Assembly (NCBI GenBank): GCA_009912175.1
Contig: WNDQ01000022.1
Span: 1-59,921, forward strand
DNA length: 59,921 nucleotides
Reading direction: 5' to 3'
DNA from: Paracidovorax wautersii
Lineage (GTDB): Bacteria; Pseudomonadota; Gammaproteobacteria; Burkholderiales; Burkholderiaceae_C
The notes beneath the pieces were generated by a model. The model saw only the letters and a list, made by a program, of their open reading frames with translations. It was not told the origin of the DNA and made no database searches. Positions 1 to 8,127 of this stretch are shown here, one piece after another; positions within the stretch are counted from its first letter, which is position 1, and each line of letters starts with the position of its first letter. Made by a program: the position numbers and the translations under genes.

Positions 1-316
1 TGACCGTGGTAGCCAATACTGCTCGCGCGAGCACCGCGCCCTGTTGGAGCAATACGCTTTGATCGCCAGCATGAGTGCCAGAGGCAACTGCTACGACAAC
101 GCAGCAATGGAGAGTTGGAACCACAGTCTGAAGGTCGAGGCCATCCATGGTGAACACCTCGCCACACGGGAGCAGGCCAAGGCTCATGTGTTTGACTACA
201 TTGAGGTTGACTACAATCGGATCCGGCTGCACTCGACCCTGGGCTACCTCAGCCCAGAGCAGTACGAGCTGGCCAATGTCGCTTAGATAGGTGTCCGTAA
301 ATCAGGGGCAAGATCA
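1..316 (+). mobile_element. Right end of an IS3-family insertion sequence (partial)
   Basis: The segment begins inside the transposase and continues through its stop codon to a terminal sequence (about 292-316, GTCCGTAAATCAGGGGCAAG and a few more bases) of the kind found at the ends of IS3-family elements. The left end lies outside the window. The element has inserted into a LysR-type gene whose C-terminal half resumes directly after it. The exact outer base of the terminal repeat is inferred, because the matching left repeat cannot be seen. Confidence 0.8.
2..286 (+). CDS. IS3-family transposase OrfB, C-terminal fragment
   Basis: This is the C-terminal end of the DDE integrase-type transposase that cuts and joins IS3-family DNA. 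The open frame runs from the window edge. It starts with DRGSQY, which carries the second catalytic Asp, and continues to [14 protein letters not shown], which holds the catalytic Glu. The tail [17 protein letters not shown] is typical of the family. The N-terminal part and OrfA are off the window, so this is partial by position rather than shown to be broken. A TTG at 44 is an internal codon, not the start. The family call is firm; the subgroup is not. Confidence 0.9.
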   Translation, partial: DRGSQYCSREHRALLEQYALIASMSARGNCYDNAAMESWNHSLKVEAIHGEHLATREQAKAHVFDYIEVDYNRIRLHSTLGYLSPEQYELANVA

Positions 317-683
317 CACCTGCCTGGCGCTGTCCAGCGAAGCCTCGCAGACGCGCGGCTGGGCCTTCAAGGTCGACGACGAACTCATCCACATCAAGCC
401 CGGCGGCCCGCTCGACTGCTCGGACGGCCAGGTGCTGCACGCCTGGTGCCTGCAGGGCCTGGGCATCGCCTGGCGCAGCACCTGGGAGGTGGCGGGCGAC
501 ATCGCGGCCGGCCGGCTGGTGTCGGTGCTCGACGGCCACGCTGCGCCGCCCAACGGCATCTACGCCGTCTTTGCGCAGCGCAAGCACCTGCCGGTGCGGC
601 TGCGCGTGTGGATCGACTTCCTCAAGGCGACCTACGGTGACCGCGCGTACTGGAACCTGGCGGCCGCCGCCGGCACGCACTGA
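291..683 (+). pseudogene. LysR-type transcriptional regulator, C-terminal remnant cut by the IS
   Basis: The frame encodes the last ~120 residues of a LysR substrate-binding domain. The stretch LHAWCLQGLGIAW, then AAGRLVSVL, then NGIYAVFAQRKHLPVRLRVWIDFL is the usual C-terminal half of that domain. No DNA-binding helix-turn-helix is present because the IS3 element replaces the upstream part. The first codons (from 291) read through the IS terminal sequence, so the homologous part begins only near 315. The regulator should be non-functional here unless an intact copy lies elsewhere. Its target cannot be inferred. Confidence 0.85.
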
Positions 684-771
684 AAACCAAGCGCGCGCGG
701 CGCCAACGCGCCACAATCGCGGCTGGGCCACATGCCCTGCCGACCGATCTCCCCGACTCCAAGCTCCCACG

Positions 772-1227
772 ATGACGCTCGAACCCCTGCTTGCCGCCTT
801 TCACATCCTGGCCATCCTGACGCTGGTCGTCTTCATCTCCAGCGCGGCGGCCCTGTGCCGCCCCGAGTGGTTCAACGGCGCCGTGCTCGAACGCCTGGCG
901 CGCATCGACCGCATCTACGGCATCGTCGCGCTGCTGGTGCTGCTCAGCGGCCTGGCGCGCACCCTCTGGGGCATGAAGGGCATGGACTGGTACTGGAGCG
1001 CGCCGCTGCTGCACCTCAAGCTCACGCTGTTCGTGATCGTGGCGCTGGTCTCGATCAAACCCACGCTCACCATCCTGCGCTGGCGCCGCGATTTCCGCCA
1101 GACCGGCGCCCTGCCCGCGCCCGAGGCCATCCTGCGCACGCGCCGGCTCATGATGCTGCAGGCGCACGCGATTCCGGTCATCGCGATTGCCGCTGTCTTC
1201 TTCGCCCGCGGGTGGTGGCATTCCTGA
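772..1227 (+). CDS. DUF2214 family membrane protein
   Basis: This is a predicted 151-residue inner-membrane protein of unknown function. Four hydrophobic segments are visible: about residues 7-28, 45-65, 80-102 and 128-146. The motif LWGMKGMDWYWSAPLLHLKLTLF and the RRLMMLQAHAIPVIAI end are those of the DUF2214 family. The ATG at 772 puts the first membrane helix at the N-terminus; the frame is open further upstream, but that part is Arg/Pro-rich and not protein-like. It lies 45 bases before argS on the same strand, so the two may be co-transcribed. Confidence 0.75.
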   Translation: MTLEPLLAAFHILAILTLVVFISSAAALCRPEWFNGAVLERLARIDRIYGIVALLVLLSGLARTLWGMKGMDWYWSAPLLHLKLTLFVIVALVSIKPTLTILRWRRDFRQTGALPAPEAILRTRRLMMLQAHAIPVIAIAAVFFARGWWHS

Positions 1228-1272
1228 ACGCCCCCCGAAGCGCAGGCGCGGTGCCCGTAAAATCGCCCGACT

Positions 1273-2946
1273 ATGCTTTCCGTAAAACAAGATCTTCTGG
1301 CCGCCCTGGCCCAGGCGCTGGAGCAGCTGTCCCCCGGCACGGGCGACAAGGCCGCTTTTGAATCCCCCAAGGTTGCCGCGCATGGCGATTTCGCGTGCAC
1401 GGCCGCCATGCAACTGGCCAAGCCGCTCAAGCTGAACCCGCGCCAACTCGCCCAGAACCTGGTCGAGCTGCTGCAAAAGGACGCGGCCTACGCGCAGTGG
1501 GTGGAGGCGCTGGAGATTGCCGGCCCCGGTTTCATCAACATCCGCCTCAAGCCCGCTGCCAAGCAGCAGATCGTGCGCGAGGTGCTGGACGCGGCCGGCC
1601 GCTTCGGCCACCAGGGCGACCGTGGCGAGCGGGTGCTCGTCGAATTCGTCTCGGCCAACCCGACCGGCCCGCTGCACGTGGGCCACGGCCGCCAGGCGGC
1701 GCTGGGCGACGCCATCTGCAACCTGTATGAAACGCAGGGCTGGCAGGTGCACCGCGAGTTCTATTACAACGACGCGGGCGTGCAGATCCAGACCCTGGCC
1801 AACAGCACGCAGCTGCGTGCCCAGGGCGTCAAGCCCGGCGACGCCGGCTGGCCCGAGCAGGCCTACAACGGCGACTACATCCAGGACATCGCCGACGCCT
1901 TCCTGGCCAAGGCCACCGTCAAGGCCGACGACCGCGAATTCACCGGCAGCGGCGACGCCAACGACCTCGACGGCATCCGCCAGTTCGCCGTGGCCTATCT
2001 GCGCCGCGAGCAGGACCTGGACCTGCAGGCCTTCCAGGTCAAGTTCGACGAGTACTACCTCGAGTCGAGCCTCTACACCAGCGGCCGCGTGCAGGCCGCC
2101 GTCGACAAGCTCGTGGCCGGCGGCCACACGTATGAGCAGGACGGCGCGCTGTGGCTCAAGACCACGGACTACGGCGACGACAAGGACCGCGTGATGCGCA
2201 AGGGCGACGGCACGTTCACGTACTTCGTGCCCGACGTCGCCTACCACATCACCAAGTGGGAACGCGGCTACGGCAAGGTCGTCAACATCCAGGGCACCGA
2301 CCACCACGGCACCATCGCCCGCGTGCGCGCCGGCCTGCAGGCGGCCAACGTGGGCATTCCGCAGGGCTACCCCGACTACGTGCTGCACACCATGGTGCGC
2401 GTGGTGCGCGGCGGCGAAGAGGTCAAGATCAGCAAGCGCGCCGGCAGCTACGTCACGCTGCGCGACCTGATCGAGTGGACCAGCACCGACGCCGTGCGTT
2501 TCTTCCTGCTCTCGCGCAAACCCGACACCGAATACACCTTCGACATCGACCTGGCGCTGGCGCAGAACAACGACAACCCGGTCTACTACGTGCAGTACGC
2601 GCACGCCCGCATCCGCTCGGTGCTGGCGAGCTGGGGCGGCGACGTCGCGCAACTGCGGGACACCGACCTGTCCGCGCTGGAAAGCCCGCAGGCCCAGGCC
2701 CTGATGCTGCTGCTGGCCAAGTACCCGGCCATGCTGAGCGCGGCGGCCCAGGACTTCGCGCCGCACGACGTTACCTTCTACCTGCGCGAGCTGGCCGCGG
2801 CCTACCACAGCTATTACGATGCCGAACGCATCCTGGTCGACGACGAAGCCGTCAAGCGCGCCCGGCTGGCGCTGGTCGCCGCCACCGCCCAGGTCCTGCA
2901 CAATGGCCTGGCGATCCTGGGCGTGAGCGCCCCGCACAAGATGTAA
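1273..2946 (+). CDS. argS: Arginyl-tRNA synthetase
   Basis: This class I aminoacyl-tRNA synthetase charges tRNA-Arg in the cytoplasm. The 557-residue protein has the N-terminal additional domain, the HIGH-type signature HVGH at 135-138, and a KISKR sequence at 385-389 in the KMSKS position. The C-terminal DALR anticodon-binding domain begins near the [19 protein letters not shown] segment. Length matches the bacterial family. The SPOR-domain gene follows after 22 bases and is probably in the same transcript. Confidence 0.97.
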   Translation: MLSVKQDLLAALAQALEQLSPGTGDKAAFESPKVAAHGDFACTAAMQLAKPLKLNPRQLAQNLVELLQKDAAYAQWVEALEIAGPGFINIRLKPAAKQQIVREVLDAAGRFGHQGDRGERVLVEFVSANPTGPLHVGHGRQAALGDAICNLYETQGWQVHREFYYNDAGVQIQTLANSTQLRAQGVKPGDAGWPEQAYNGDYIQDIADAFLAKATVKADDREFTGSGDANDLDGIRQFAVAYLRREQDLDLQAFQVKFDEYYLESSLYTSGRVQAAVDKLVAGGHTYEQDGALWLKTTDYGDDKDRVMRKGDGTFTYFVPDVAYHITKWERGYGKVVNIQGTDHHGTIARVRAGLQAANVGIPQGYPDYVLHTMVRVVRGGEEVKISKRAGSYVTLRDLIEWTSTDAVRFFLLSRKPDTEYTFDIDLALAQNNDNPVYYVQYAHARIRSVLASWGGDVAQLRDTDLSALESPQAQALMLLLAKYPAMLSAAAQDFAPHDVTFYLRELAAAYHSYYDAERILVDDEAVKRARLALVAATAQVLHNGLAILGVSAPHKM

Positions 2947-2968
2947 CCCACAGGAGCCGACTCCCGAC

Positions 2969-3667
2969 ATGAAGCATCCCCTCGTCTCCCCGCAACGGCA
3001 ACACGGCGGCACGATCCTGGGCCTGGTCCTGGGCCTGATCGTCGGCCTGGGCATCGCCCTGGCCGTGGCAGTCTCCGTGAACAAGGTGCCCGTTCCCTTC
3101 CTCAAGCGCGGCCCGGCGGCGGCCGACACGCCGGCGACCTCGACCGCCATCACGCCGGTCACGCCCACGCCATCGGCCTCGGCCGGCAGCACGGCCAACA
3201 CCGCCAACTGGGACCCGAACTCGCCGCTCTACGGCCGCCAGCCCGCGCCCTCGACCGACGTGGCACCCGCCACCGCCAGCACGCCCCCGGCCGTGGCCGG
3301 CAACCCGCCCGCGCCGCGCCCGGCGCCCGCGCCCCAGCCCGGCGGCAACGACCAGCTGGGCCAGCTCGCCCTCTCGCGCGCCGGCGGCACGCCAGCGGCC
3401 CCGGCGGCCGCACCGCCCGCCACGGCCACCGCCTACAGCTACTTCGTCCAGGCCGGTGCCTACAGCGCCAGCCAGGACGCCGAGGCCCAGAAGGCCAAGC
3501 TGTCGTTCTCGGGCATCGCCACCCGCGTCACGCAGCGCGAACAGAACGGCCGCCCGGTCTACCGGGTGCGCAGCGGCCCCTTCGACACGCAGCAGGAAGC
3601 CGAAGGCGTCAAGTCGCGCCTGGCCCAGCTGGGCGTCGACGCCGCGCTGGTCCGGGTCCAGCGATAA
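2969..3667 (+). CDS. SPOR-domain protein with one membrane anchor (FtsN-like layout)
   Basis: The 232-residue protein has a short cytoplasmic N-terminus, one transmembrane helix at about residues 13-35, a long Pro/Ala/Thr-rich periplasmic linker, and a C-terminal SPOR domain at about 153-230 ([29 protein letters not shown]). SPOR domains bind denuded peptidoglycan at division sites, so a role in septation is likely by family. It is not safe to call it ftsN on this evidence. It sits between argS and a strong terminator, and dsbA follows. Confidence 0.88.
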   Translation: MKHPLVSPQRQHGGTILGLVLGLIVGLGIALAVAVSVNKVPVPFLKRGPAAADTPATSTAITPVTPTPSASAGSTANTANWDPNSPLYGRQPAPSTDVAPATASTPPAVAGNPPAPRPAPAPQPGGNDQLGQLALSRAGGTPAAPAAAPPATATAYSYFVQAGAYSASQDAEAQKAKLSFSGIATRVTQREQNGRPVYRVRSGPFDTQQEAEGVKSRLAQLGVDAALVRVQR

Positions 3668-3696
3668 GCAGCCGCCGCGTTCCGGCGCGGCAAAAA

Positions 3697-3722
3697 CGGG
3701 GCCTCTGGCCCCGAACTTTTTT
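3697..3722 (+). terminator. Rho-independent terminator after argS-SPOR
   Basis: A 7-bp GC stem (CGGGGCC / GGCCCCG) with a TCT loop is followed after AAC by six T residues. It would end the argS-SPOR transcript before dsbA. Confidence 0.8.
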
Positions 3723-3764
3723 CCGCCGGCTCGTTCTGAACCGAATCCCTAGGAGTACGCCAAC

Positions 3765-4412
3765 ATGATCAATCGCCGCAACTTCGCCACCACCCTGGCC
3801 GCCACCGGCAGCCTGCTTGCCGTGGGCACGGCCCGGGCCCAGGGCGCCGCGCCCAAGGAAGGCAAGGACTACAACGCCCTGTCCAAGCCTGCGCCCACCG
3901 ACGCGCCCCAGGGCCAGATCGAAGTGGTGGAGTTCTTCTGGTACAGCTGCCCGCACTGCAACGCCTTCGAGCCGCGCCTGGAAGCCTGGGTCAAGACCCT
4001 GCCCAAGGACGTCGCCTTCCGCCGCGCCCCCGTCTCGTTCCGCAGCGACTTCGAGCCGCAGCAGCGCCTGTACTACGTGCTCGAAGCCCTGGGCCTGATC
4101 GACACGCTGCACGCCAAGGTGTTCTACGCCATCCACGTCGAGCGCAAGGACCTGCGCACCAAGGACGCCATCGCCAACTGGATCGCCACGCAGAACGTGG
4201 ACAAGGCCAAGTTCCTGCAGACCTACGACTCGTTCACCGTGGCCTCCAAGGTGCGCCGCGCCAGCCAGCTGCAGGACGCCTACCAGGTCGAAGGCGTGCC
4301 CTCGATGGGCGTGGGCGGCCGCTTCTACACCGACGGCCAGCTCACCGGCAGCATGGAACGTGTGCTGCAGACCACCGAATACCTGGTCGCCGAGCTGCGC
4401 AAGGGCCGCTGA
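3765..4412 (+). CDS. dsbA: Periplasmic thiol:disulfide oxidoreductase DsbA
   Basis: The enzyme introduces disulfide bonds into exported proteins and is reoxidised by DsbB. The 215-residue protein has a signal peptide of about 26 residues with an RRNF twin-arginine-like start, then a thioredoxin fold with the active site CPHC at residues 62-65. The cis-Pro loop VEGVPSMGV appears late in the fold. A good ribosome site (AGGAG) lies before ATG 3765. It is flanked by terminators on both sides, so it appears to be a single-gene unit. Confidence 0.93.
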   Translation: MINRRNFATTLAATGSLLAVGTARAQGAAPKEGKDYNALSKPAPTDAPQGQIEVVEFFWYSCPHCNAFEPRLEAWVKTLPKDVAFRRAPVSFRSDFEPQQRLYYVLEALGLIDTLHAKVFYAIHVERKDLRTKDAIANWIATQNVDKAKFLQTYDSFTVASKVRRASQLQDAYQVEGVPSMGVGGRFYTDGQLTGSMERVLQTTEYLVAELRKGR

Positions 4413-4456
4413 GCCCCGCCCGCCGGCCGTCGCCGGCTCTACCGGCCTTGTCACCG

Positions 4457-4482
4457 AACCCGACCTCTGCGTCGGGTTTTTT
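4457..4482 (+). terminator. Rho-independent terminator after dsbA
   Basis: An 8-bp stem (AACCCGAC / GTCGGGTT) with a six-base loop runs directly into TTTTTT. It lies 45 bases after the dsbA stop codon. Confidence 0.85.
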
Positions 4483-4587
4483 CTTGGAATCGCGCCAGCA
4501 CCGGCCCGTACTGCGCCAGCCGTCGGCCCCAGGTCGTTACGCCTGCCACGGCAGCAAGTCAAGGCCTTGAAATCCATCCCGAGGCCA

Positions 4588-4617
4588 TTCGATCGACGGT
4601 GATTTGCTGGCTACAAT
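4588..4617 (+). promoter_or_regulatory. Possible sigma-70 promoter of lptA-lptB-rpoN
   Basis: A good -10 hexamer TACAAT (4612-4617) lies 27 bases before the lptA start. The only -35 candidate is a weak TTCGAT with an 18-base spacer; a TG upstream of the -10 may compensate. Support is modest. Confidence 0.35.
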
Positions 4618-4644
4618 GATCCCTCACGGCAAGATTCATGCCTC

Positions 4645-5301
4645 ATGACCCAAGCGAGATACATCCTTTCCGCCGCCCTCCTGGCCGCTGCCGCGCTGCT
4701 GGGCACGGGCCTGGCGCACGCCGAGAAGGCCGATCGCCAAAAGCCCATGAACGTCGAGGCCGACGCGCTGCGCTTCGATGACGCCAAGCAGACCAGCCAG
4801 TTCACCGGCAACGTGGTGGTGACGCAGGGCTCGCTGATCATGCGCGCCGACCGCATGGACGTCCGCCAGGACGCGCAGGGCCAGCAGTTCGGCGTGGCCT
4901 ACGGCAGCGCCGCCAAGCGCGCCTTCTTCCGCCAAAAACGCGACAACGTCGATGAGTACATCGAAGGCGAGGCCAACCGCCTCGAATACGACAGCAAGAA
5001 CGCCGAGATGCGGCTGATCGGCAATGCCGAGATGCGCCGCTACATTGGCGCCAAGCTCAGCGACACGACCGACGGCCAGCGCATCGTCTACCGCACCGAC
5101 ACCGAGGTGTTCACGGTCGACGGCAGCCCCGCCGCCAATGGCAAGGCCGGCAGCCGTGTGCGCGCGACCCTCAGCCCGCGCAGCAGCGGCGAGGCCGCGC
5201 CAGGCGCCGCCCCCCCCGCAACCCCGCCCAAGCCGGCCCCCGCCGCGCAACCCGGCACGCCGCTGCGCGGCAGCACGACCCTGGAAGAGCCCCGCCCGTG
5301 A
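4645..5301 (+). CDS. lptA: LPS transport periplasmic protein LptA
   Basis: LptA forms the periplasmic bridge that carries lipopolysaccharide from LptC to LptDE. The 218-residue protein has a signal peptide of about 26 residues ending GLAHA, an OstA/LptA beta-jellyroll domain (about 35-160, with NVEADALRFDDAKQTSQFTG), and a low-complexity Pro/Ala tail. It is somewhat longer than the E. coli protein because of that tail. Its stop codon overlaps the GTG start of lptB, so the two are translationally coupled. The usual upstream partners kdsC and lptC are not present here. Confidence 0.92.
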   Translation: MTQARYILSAALLAAAALLGTGLAHAEKADRQKPMNVEADALRFDDAKQTSQFTGNVVVTQGSLIMRADRMDVRQDAQGQQFGVAYGSAAKRAFFRQKRDNVDEYIEGEANRLEYDSKNAEMRLIGNAEMRRYIGAKLSDTTDGQRIVYRTDTEVFTVDGSPAANGKAGSRVRATLSPRSSGEAAPGAAPPATPPKPAPAAQPGTPLRGSTTLEEPRP

Positions 5302-6065
5302 ACGCCACGATTGCCCAACCGGCGACCAGCCGACTCGTTGCCCGTGGCCTGCAGAAAACCTACGGCAGCCGCAAGGTGGTCAAGGACGTCTCGCTCGACG
5401 TCAACAAGGGCGAGGTCGTCGGCCTGCTCGGGCCCAACGGCGCCGGCAAGACCACCTCGTTCTACATGATCGTCGGCCTGGTGCGCGCCGATGCCGGCCA
5501 CATCACGATCGACGGCCAGGCCGTGCAGGACATGCCCATCCACCGGCGCTCGCGCATGGGCCTGTCCTACCTGCCTCAAGAGGCGTCGATCTTCCGCAAG
5601 CTCTCGGTCGAGGACAACGTGCGCGCCGTGCTGGAGCTGCAGCAGGACGAACAGCAGCGCCCGCTGCCCAAGGATGAACTGGAAAGCCGCCTGGCCGGCC
5701 TGCTGCAGGACCTGCGCGTCGACCACCTGCGCCAGTCGCCCGCGCTGGCGCTGTCCGGTGGCGAGCGCCGCCGCGTCGAGATCGCACGCGCGCTGGCCAG
5801 CCAGCCGCGTTTCATCCTGCTCGACGAGCCCTTCGCCGGCATCGACCCCATCGCCGTCATCGAGATCCAGCGCATCATCAGCTTCCTGAAGTCGCGCGGC
5901 ATCGGCGTGCTCATCACCGACCACAACGTGCGCGAGACCCTGGGCATCTGCGATCGCTCCTTCATCATCAACGACGGCCATGTGCTGGCCAGTGGCACCC
6001 CCGCCGAAATCGTCGAGAACGCCGACGTTCGCCGGGTCTACCTCGGCGAACATTTCCGCATGTAA
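5298..6065 (+). CDS. lptB: LPS export ABC transporter ATPase LptB
   Basis: LptB is the cytoplasmic ATPase of the LptB2FGC complex that extracts LPS from the inner membrane. The 255-residue protein has Walker A GPNGAGKT at 45-52, a Q-loop around YLPQEAS, the signature LSGGERRR near 152, Walker B FILLDEPFAGID, and the H-loop in ITDHN. The GTG start lies inside the lptA stop (GTGA overlap). rpoN follows after nine bases, the classic proteobacterial order. Confidence 0.95.
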   Translation: MNATIAQPATSRLVARGLQKTYGSRKVVKDVSLDVNKGEVVGLLGPNGAGKTTSFYMIVGLVRADAGHITIDGQAVQDMPIHRRSRMGLSYLPQEASIFRKLSVEDNVRAVLELQQDEQQRPLPKDELESRLAGLLQDLRVDHLRQSPALALSGGERRRVEIARALASQPRFILLDEPFAGIDPIAVIEIQRIISFLKSRGIGVLITDHNVRETLGICDRSFIINDGHVLASGTPAEIVENADVRRVYLGEHFRM

Positions 6066-6074
6066 GCGCCCCAC

Positions 6075-7607
6075 GTGAAGCAAAGCCTGTCCTTACGCGT
6101 TTCGCAGCACCTGGCGCTCACGCCCCAGTTGCAGCAGTCCATCCGGCTGCTGCAACTGTCCACGCTGGAGCTGAACCAGGAAGTCGAGCAGATGCTCGAC
6201 GAGAACCCCTTCCTCGAAATCAACGACGACCCGCCCACGCGCGAGGAGGCGGCCCAGGACACGCCCGCAAGCAGCAGCGCCAGCGGCGACGACTACGCCG
6301 ACAGCGGCAGCAGCAGCCATGAAAGCAGCGGCGACGGCGACGACTACCCGGCCGCGCAAGCCGATGCGCCCTCGGACTGGGAGGGCGACGGCAGCGTCGA
6401 CCTGTCGGGCGACGATTCGGTCTGGGGCGCCGGCGAAGCGCTGCCGCGCAATGGCTCGGCCGGCGACGACGACGAGGTCAGCGCCTCGGACCTGGCCCGG
6501 CACCACGAGTCGCTTCAGGACCACCTGCACTGGCAGGCGCTGAGCCTGCGGCTGGGCGAGGCCGATCGCCAGGCCCTGTATTTCCTGATCGAGTCGCTCA
6601 ACGACGACGGCTACCTGGAAGAGTCGCTCGAAGAGCTGGCCAACAGCCTGGCCGGCGAGCATGCCGATCCCGAGCAACTGGAAGAATTGATCGAGCAGTT
6701 CCGCATCGCGCTCAAGCTGCTGCAAAGCCTGGAGCCGACCGGTGTGGGTGCACGCGATCTGGCCGAATGCCTGCAACTGCAGCTGGCCGAACTGCCCGCC
6801 AGCCCCGAGCGAGAAGTGGCGCAGCGCCTGTGCCGCCAGCCCATGGAGCTGCTGGCGCGGCGTGACATCAAGAAACTGATCCAGCTGTGCGATGCCTCCG
6901 ACGCGCAGGTGCGCGCGGCCCTGTCGCTGATCGCCAGGCTCGAACCCAAGCCGGGCCGCCGCTTCGTCGAGGTCGAGCGCAACGTGATCGTGCCCGACGT
7001 CATCGTCACCAGCAGCGGCAGCGGCCCCCACATCAAGTTCCGCGCCCAGCTCAACCCCGACGTCATGCCGCGCCTGCGTGTGCACGACATCTACGCCAAC
7101 GCGCTCAAGGGCCACAAGGGCGACGGCGGCCTGCAGCAGCGGCTGCAGGAGGCACGCTGGTTCATCAAGAACATCCAGCAGCGCTTCGACACCATCCTGC
7201 GCGTGAGCACGGCCATCGTCGAGCGCCAGCGCAACTTCTTCATCCATGGCGAGCTGGCCATGCGGCCGCTGGTGCTGCGCGAGATCGCCGACGAGCTCGG
7301 CCTGCACGAGTCCACCATCAGCCGCGTGACCACGGCCAAGTACATCTCCACGCCCTACGGCACGTTCGAGCTCAAGTACTTCTTCGGCTCGGCGCTGACG
7401 ACCGAGACCGGGGGCAATGCCTCGAGCACGGCAGTGCGCGCGCTCATCAAGCAGTTCGTGACCTCGGAGAGCGCCAAGAAGCCGCTGTCGGACAACCAGC
7501 TCTCGGACATGCTGCGCGAGCAAGGCATCGAATGCGCGCGGCGCACGGTGGCCAAGTACCGCGAGGCGATGAGGATCGCCCCGGCCAATCTGCGCAAGGC
7601 GCTGTAG
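6075..7607 (+). CDS. rpoN: RNA polymerase sigma-54 factor
   Basis: RpoN directs RNA polymerase to -24/-12 promoters that need enhancer-binding activators. The 510-residue protein has the N-terminal activator region (MKQSLSLRVSQHLALTPQLQ), a long acidic Ser/Asp-rich linker at about 55-135, the core-binding domain, a DNA-binding domain, and the RpoN box ARRTVAKYRE at 488-497. Start is GTG at 6075. It closes the lptA-lptB-rpoN unit. The hpf and ptsN genes that often follow rpoN are not here; the next gene is convergent. Confidence 0.96.
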   Translation: MKQSLSLRVSQHLALTPQLQQSIRLLQLSTLELNQEVEQMLDENPFLEINDDPPTREEAAQDTPASSSASGDDYADSGSSSHESSGDGDDYPAAQADAPSDWEGDGSVDLSGDDSVWGAGEALPRNGSAGDDDEVSASDLARHHESLQDHLHWQALSLRLGEADRQALYFLIESLNDDGYLEESLEELANSLAGEHADPEQLEELIEQFRIALKLLQSLEPTGVGARDLAECLQLQLAELPASPEREVAQRLCRQPMELLARRDIKKLIQLCDASDAQVRAALSLIARLEPKPGRRFVEVERNVIVPDVIVTSSGSGPHIKFRAQLNPDVMPRLRVHDIYANALKGHKGDGGLQQRLQEARWFIKNIQQRFDTILRVSTAIVERQRNFFIHGELAMRPLVLREIADELGLHESTISRVTTAKYISTPYGTFELKYFFGSALTTETGGNASSTAVRALIKQFVTSESAKKPLSDNQLSDMLREQGIECARRTVAKYREAMRIAPANLRKAL

Positions 7608-7652
7608 CCGCCAGGGCGAGGTGCCGCGGCCCGCTAATGGCGGAACCGCTCG

Positions 7653-8096
7653 TCAGCGCTGAATCTCGCGATCGGCGGCGGTGGGGTCTTGCTGAGCGCG
7701 GGACGCGGCTGCATCGCGGTTGACGCGTTGGGGGTCGTACAGCACGGTACCCGTGCCCACGCCTGCGCCCACACGCGCACCACCCACGTTGGTGCCCACG
7801 CCCACCCCCGCGCCGCCCGTGACCTGGCCGCGCTGGTTGACGCCGACTCCCACCCCGACCGGCCCCGCGCCGGTGCCGGCCCCCACGCTGATACCGCCGC
7901 TGCCCACGCCGACCCCGACCGAGACGCCCGGAAAGATCGGCACGCCGATGCCCACGCCCGCCCCGGTCGAACCGCAGCCCGCCAGCGCAGCGGCAAGCGC
8001 CAGCAGCCCGAACGAGACCTGTGCGCGACCGAGTGGGCGAACACCCGGCGCGACCGCGGCCGGCAGGCGAAGCGTGGAGAAAGGCAACCGGTTCAT
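7653..8096 (-). CDS. Gly/Val-rich repetitive lipoprotein, function unknown
   Basis: I do not recognise this protein. The 147-residue product starts at ATG 8096 and has a lipoprotein signal ending in the lipobox LAGC (near residue 42). The mature part is about 80 residues of alternating Gly and Val (GVGVG units broken by PIFPG and NQRGQV), followed by a polar tail rich in Arg, Asp and Gln. Strict Gly-Val alternation suggests a beta or fibre-like surface segment, but that is inference. It runs toward rpoN, 45 bases away, and lies 31 bases after the htpG stop, so it may share the htpG transcript. Confidence 0.6.
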   Translation of the reverse strand: MNRLPFSTLRLPAAVAPGVRPLGRAQVSFGLLALAAALAGCGSTGAGVGIGVPIFPGVSVGVGVGSGGISVGAGTGAGPVGVGVGVNQRGQVTGGAGVGVGTNVGGARVGAGVGTGTVLYDPQRVNRDAAASRAQQDPTAADREIQR

Positions 8097-8127
8097 CGCG
8101 TCAGTTTCGATGCGAGGGCCGTGCGGG

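Noticed and set aside
622-3207. Very long open frame on the minus strand opposite argS
   Set aside because: Composition is Gly/Arg/His/Gln/Val-rich with no domain; argS on the other strand fully explains the region. Long antisense frames are expected at this GC content.
3765-3845. Tat-dependent export of DsbA from the RRNF sequence
   Set aside because: DsbA folds in the periplasm and is normally Sec/SRP exported; RRNF alone does not make a full Tat motif, so it is recorded only as a similarity.
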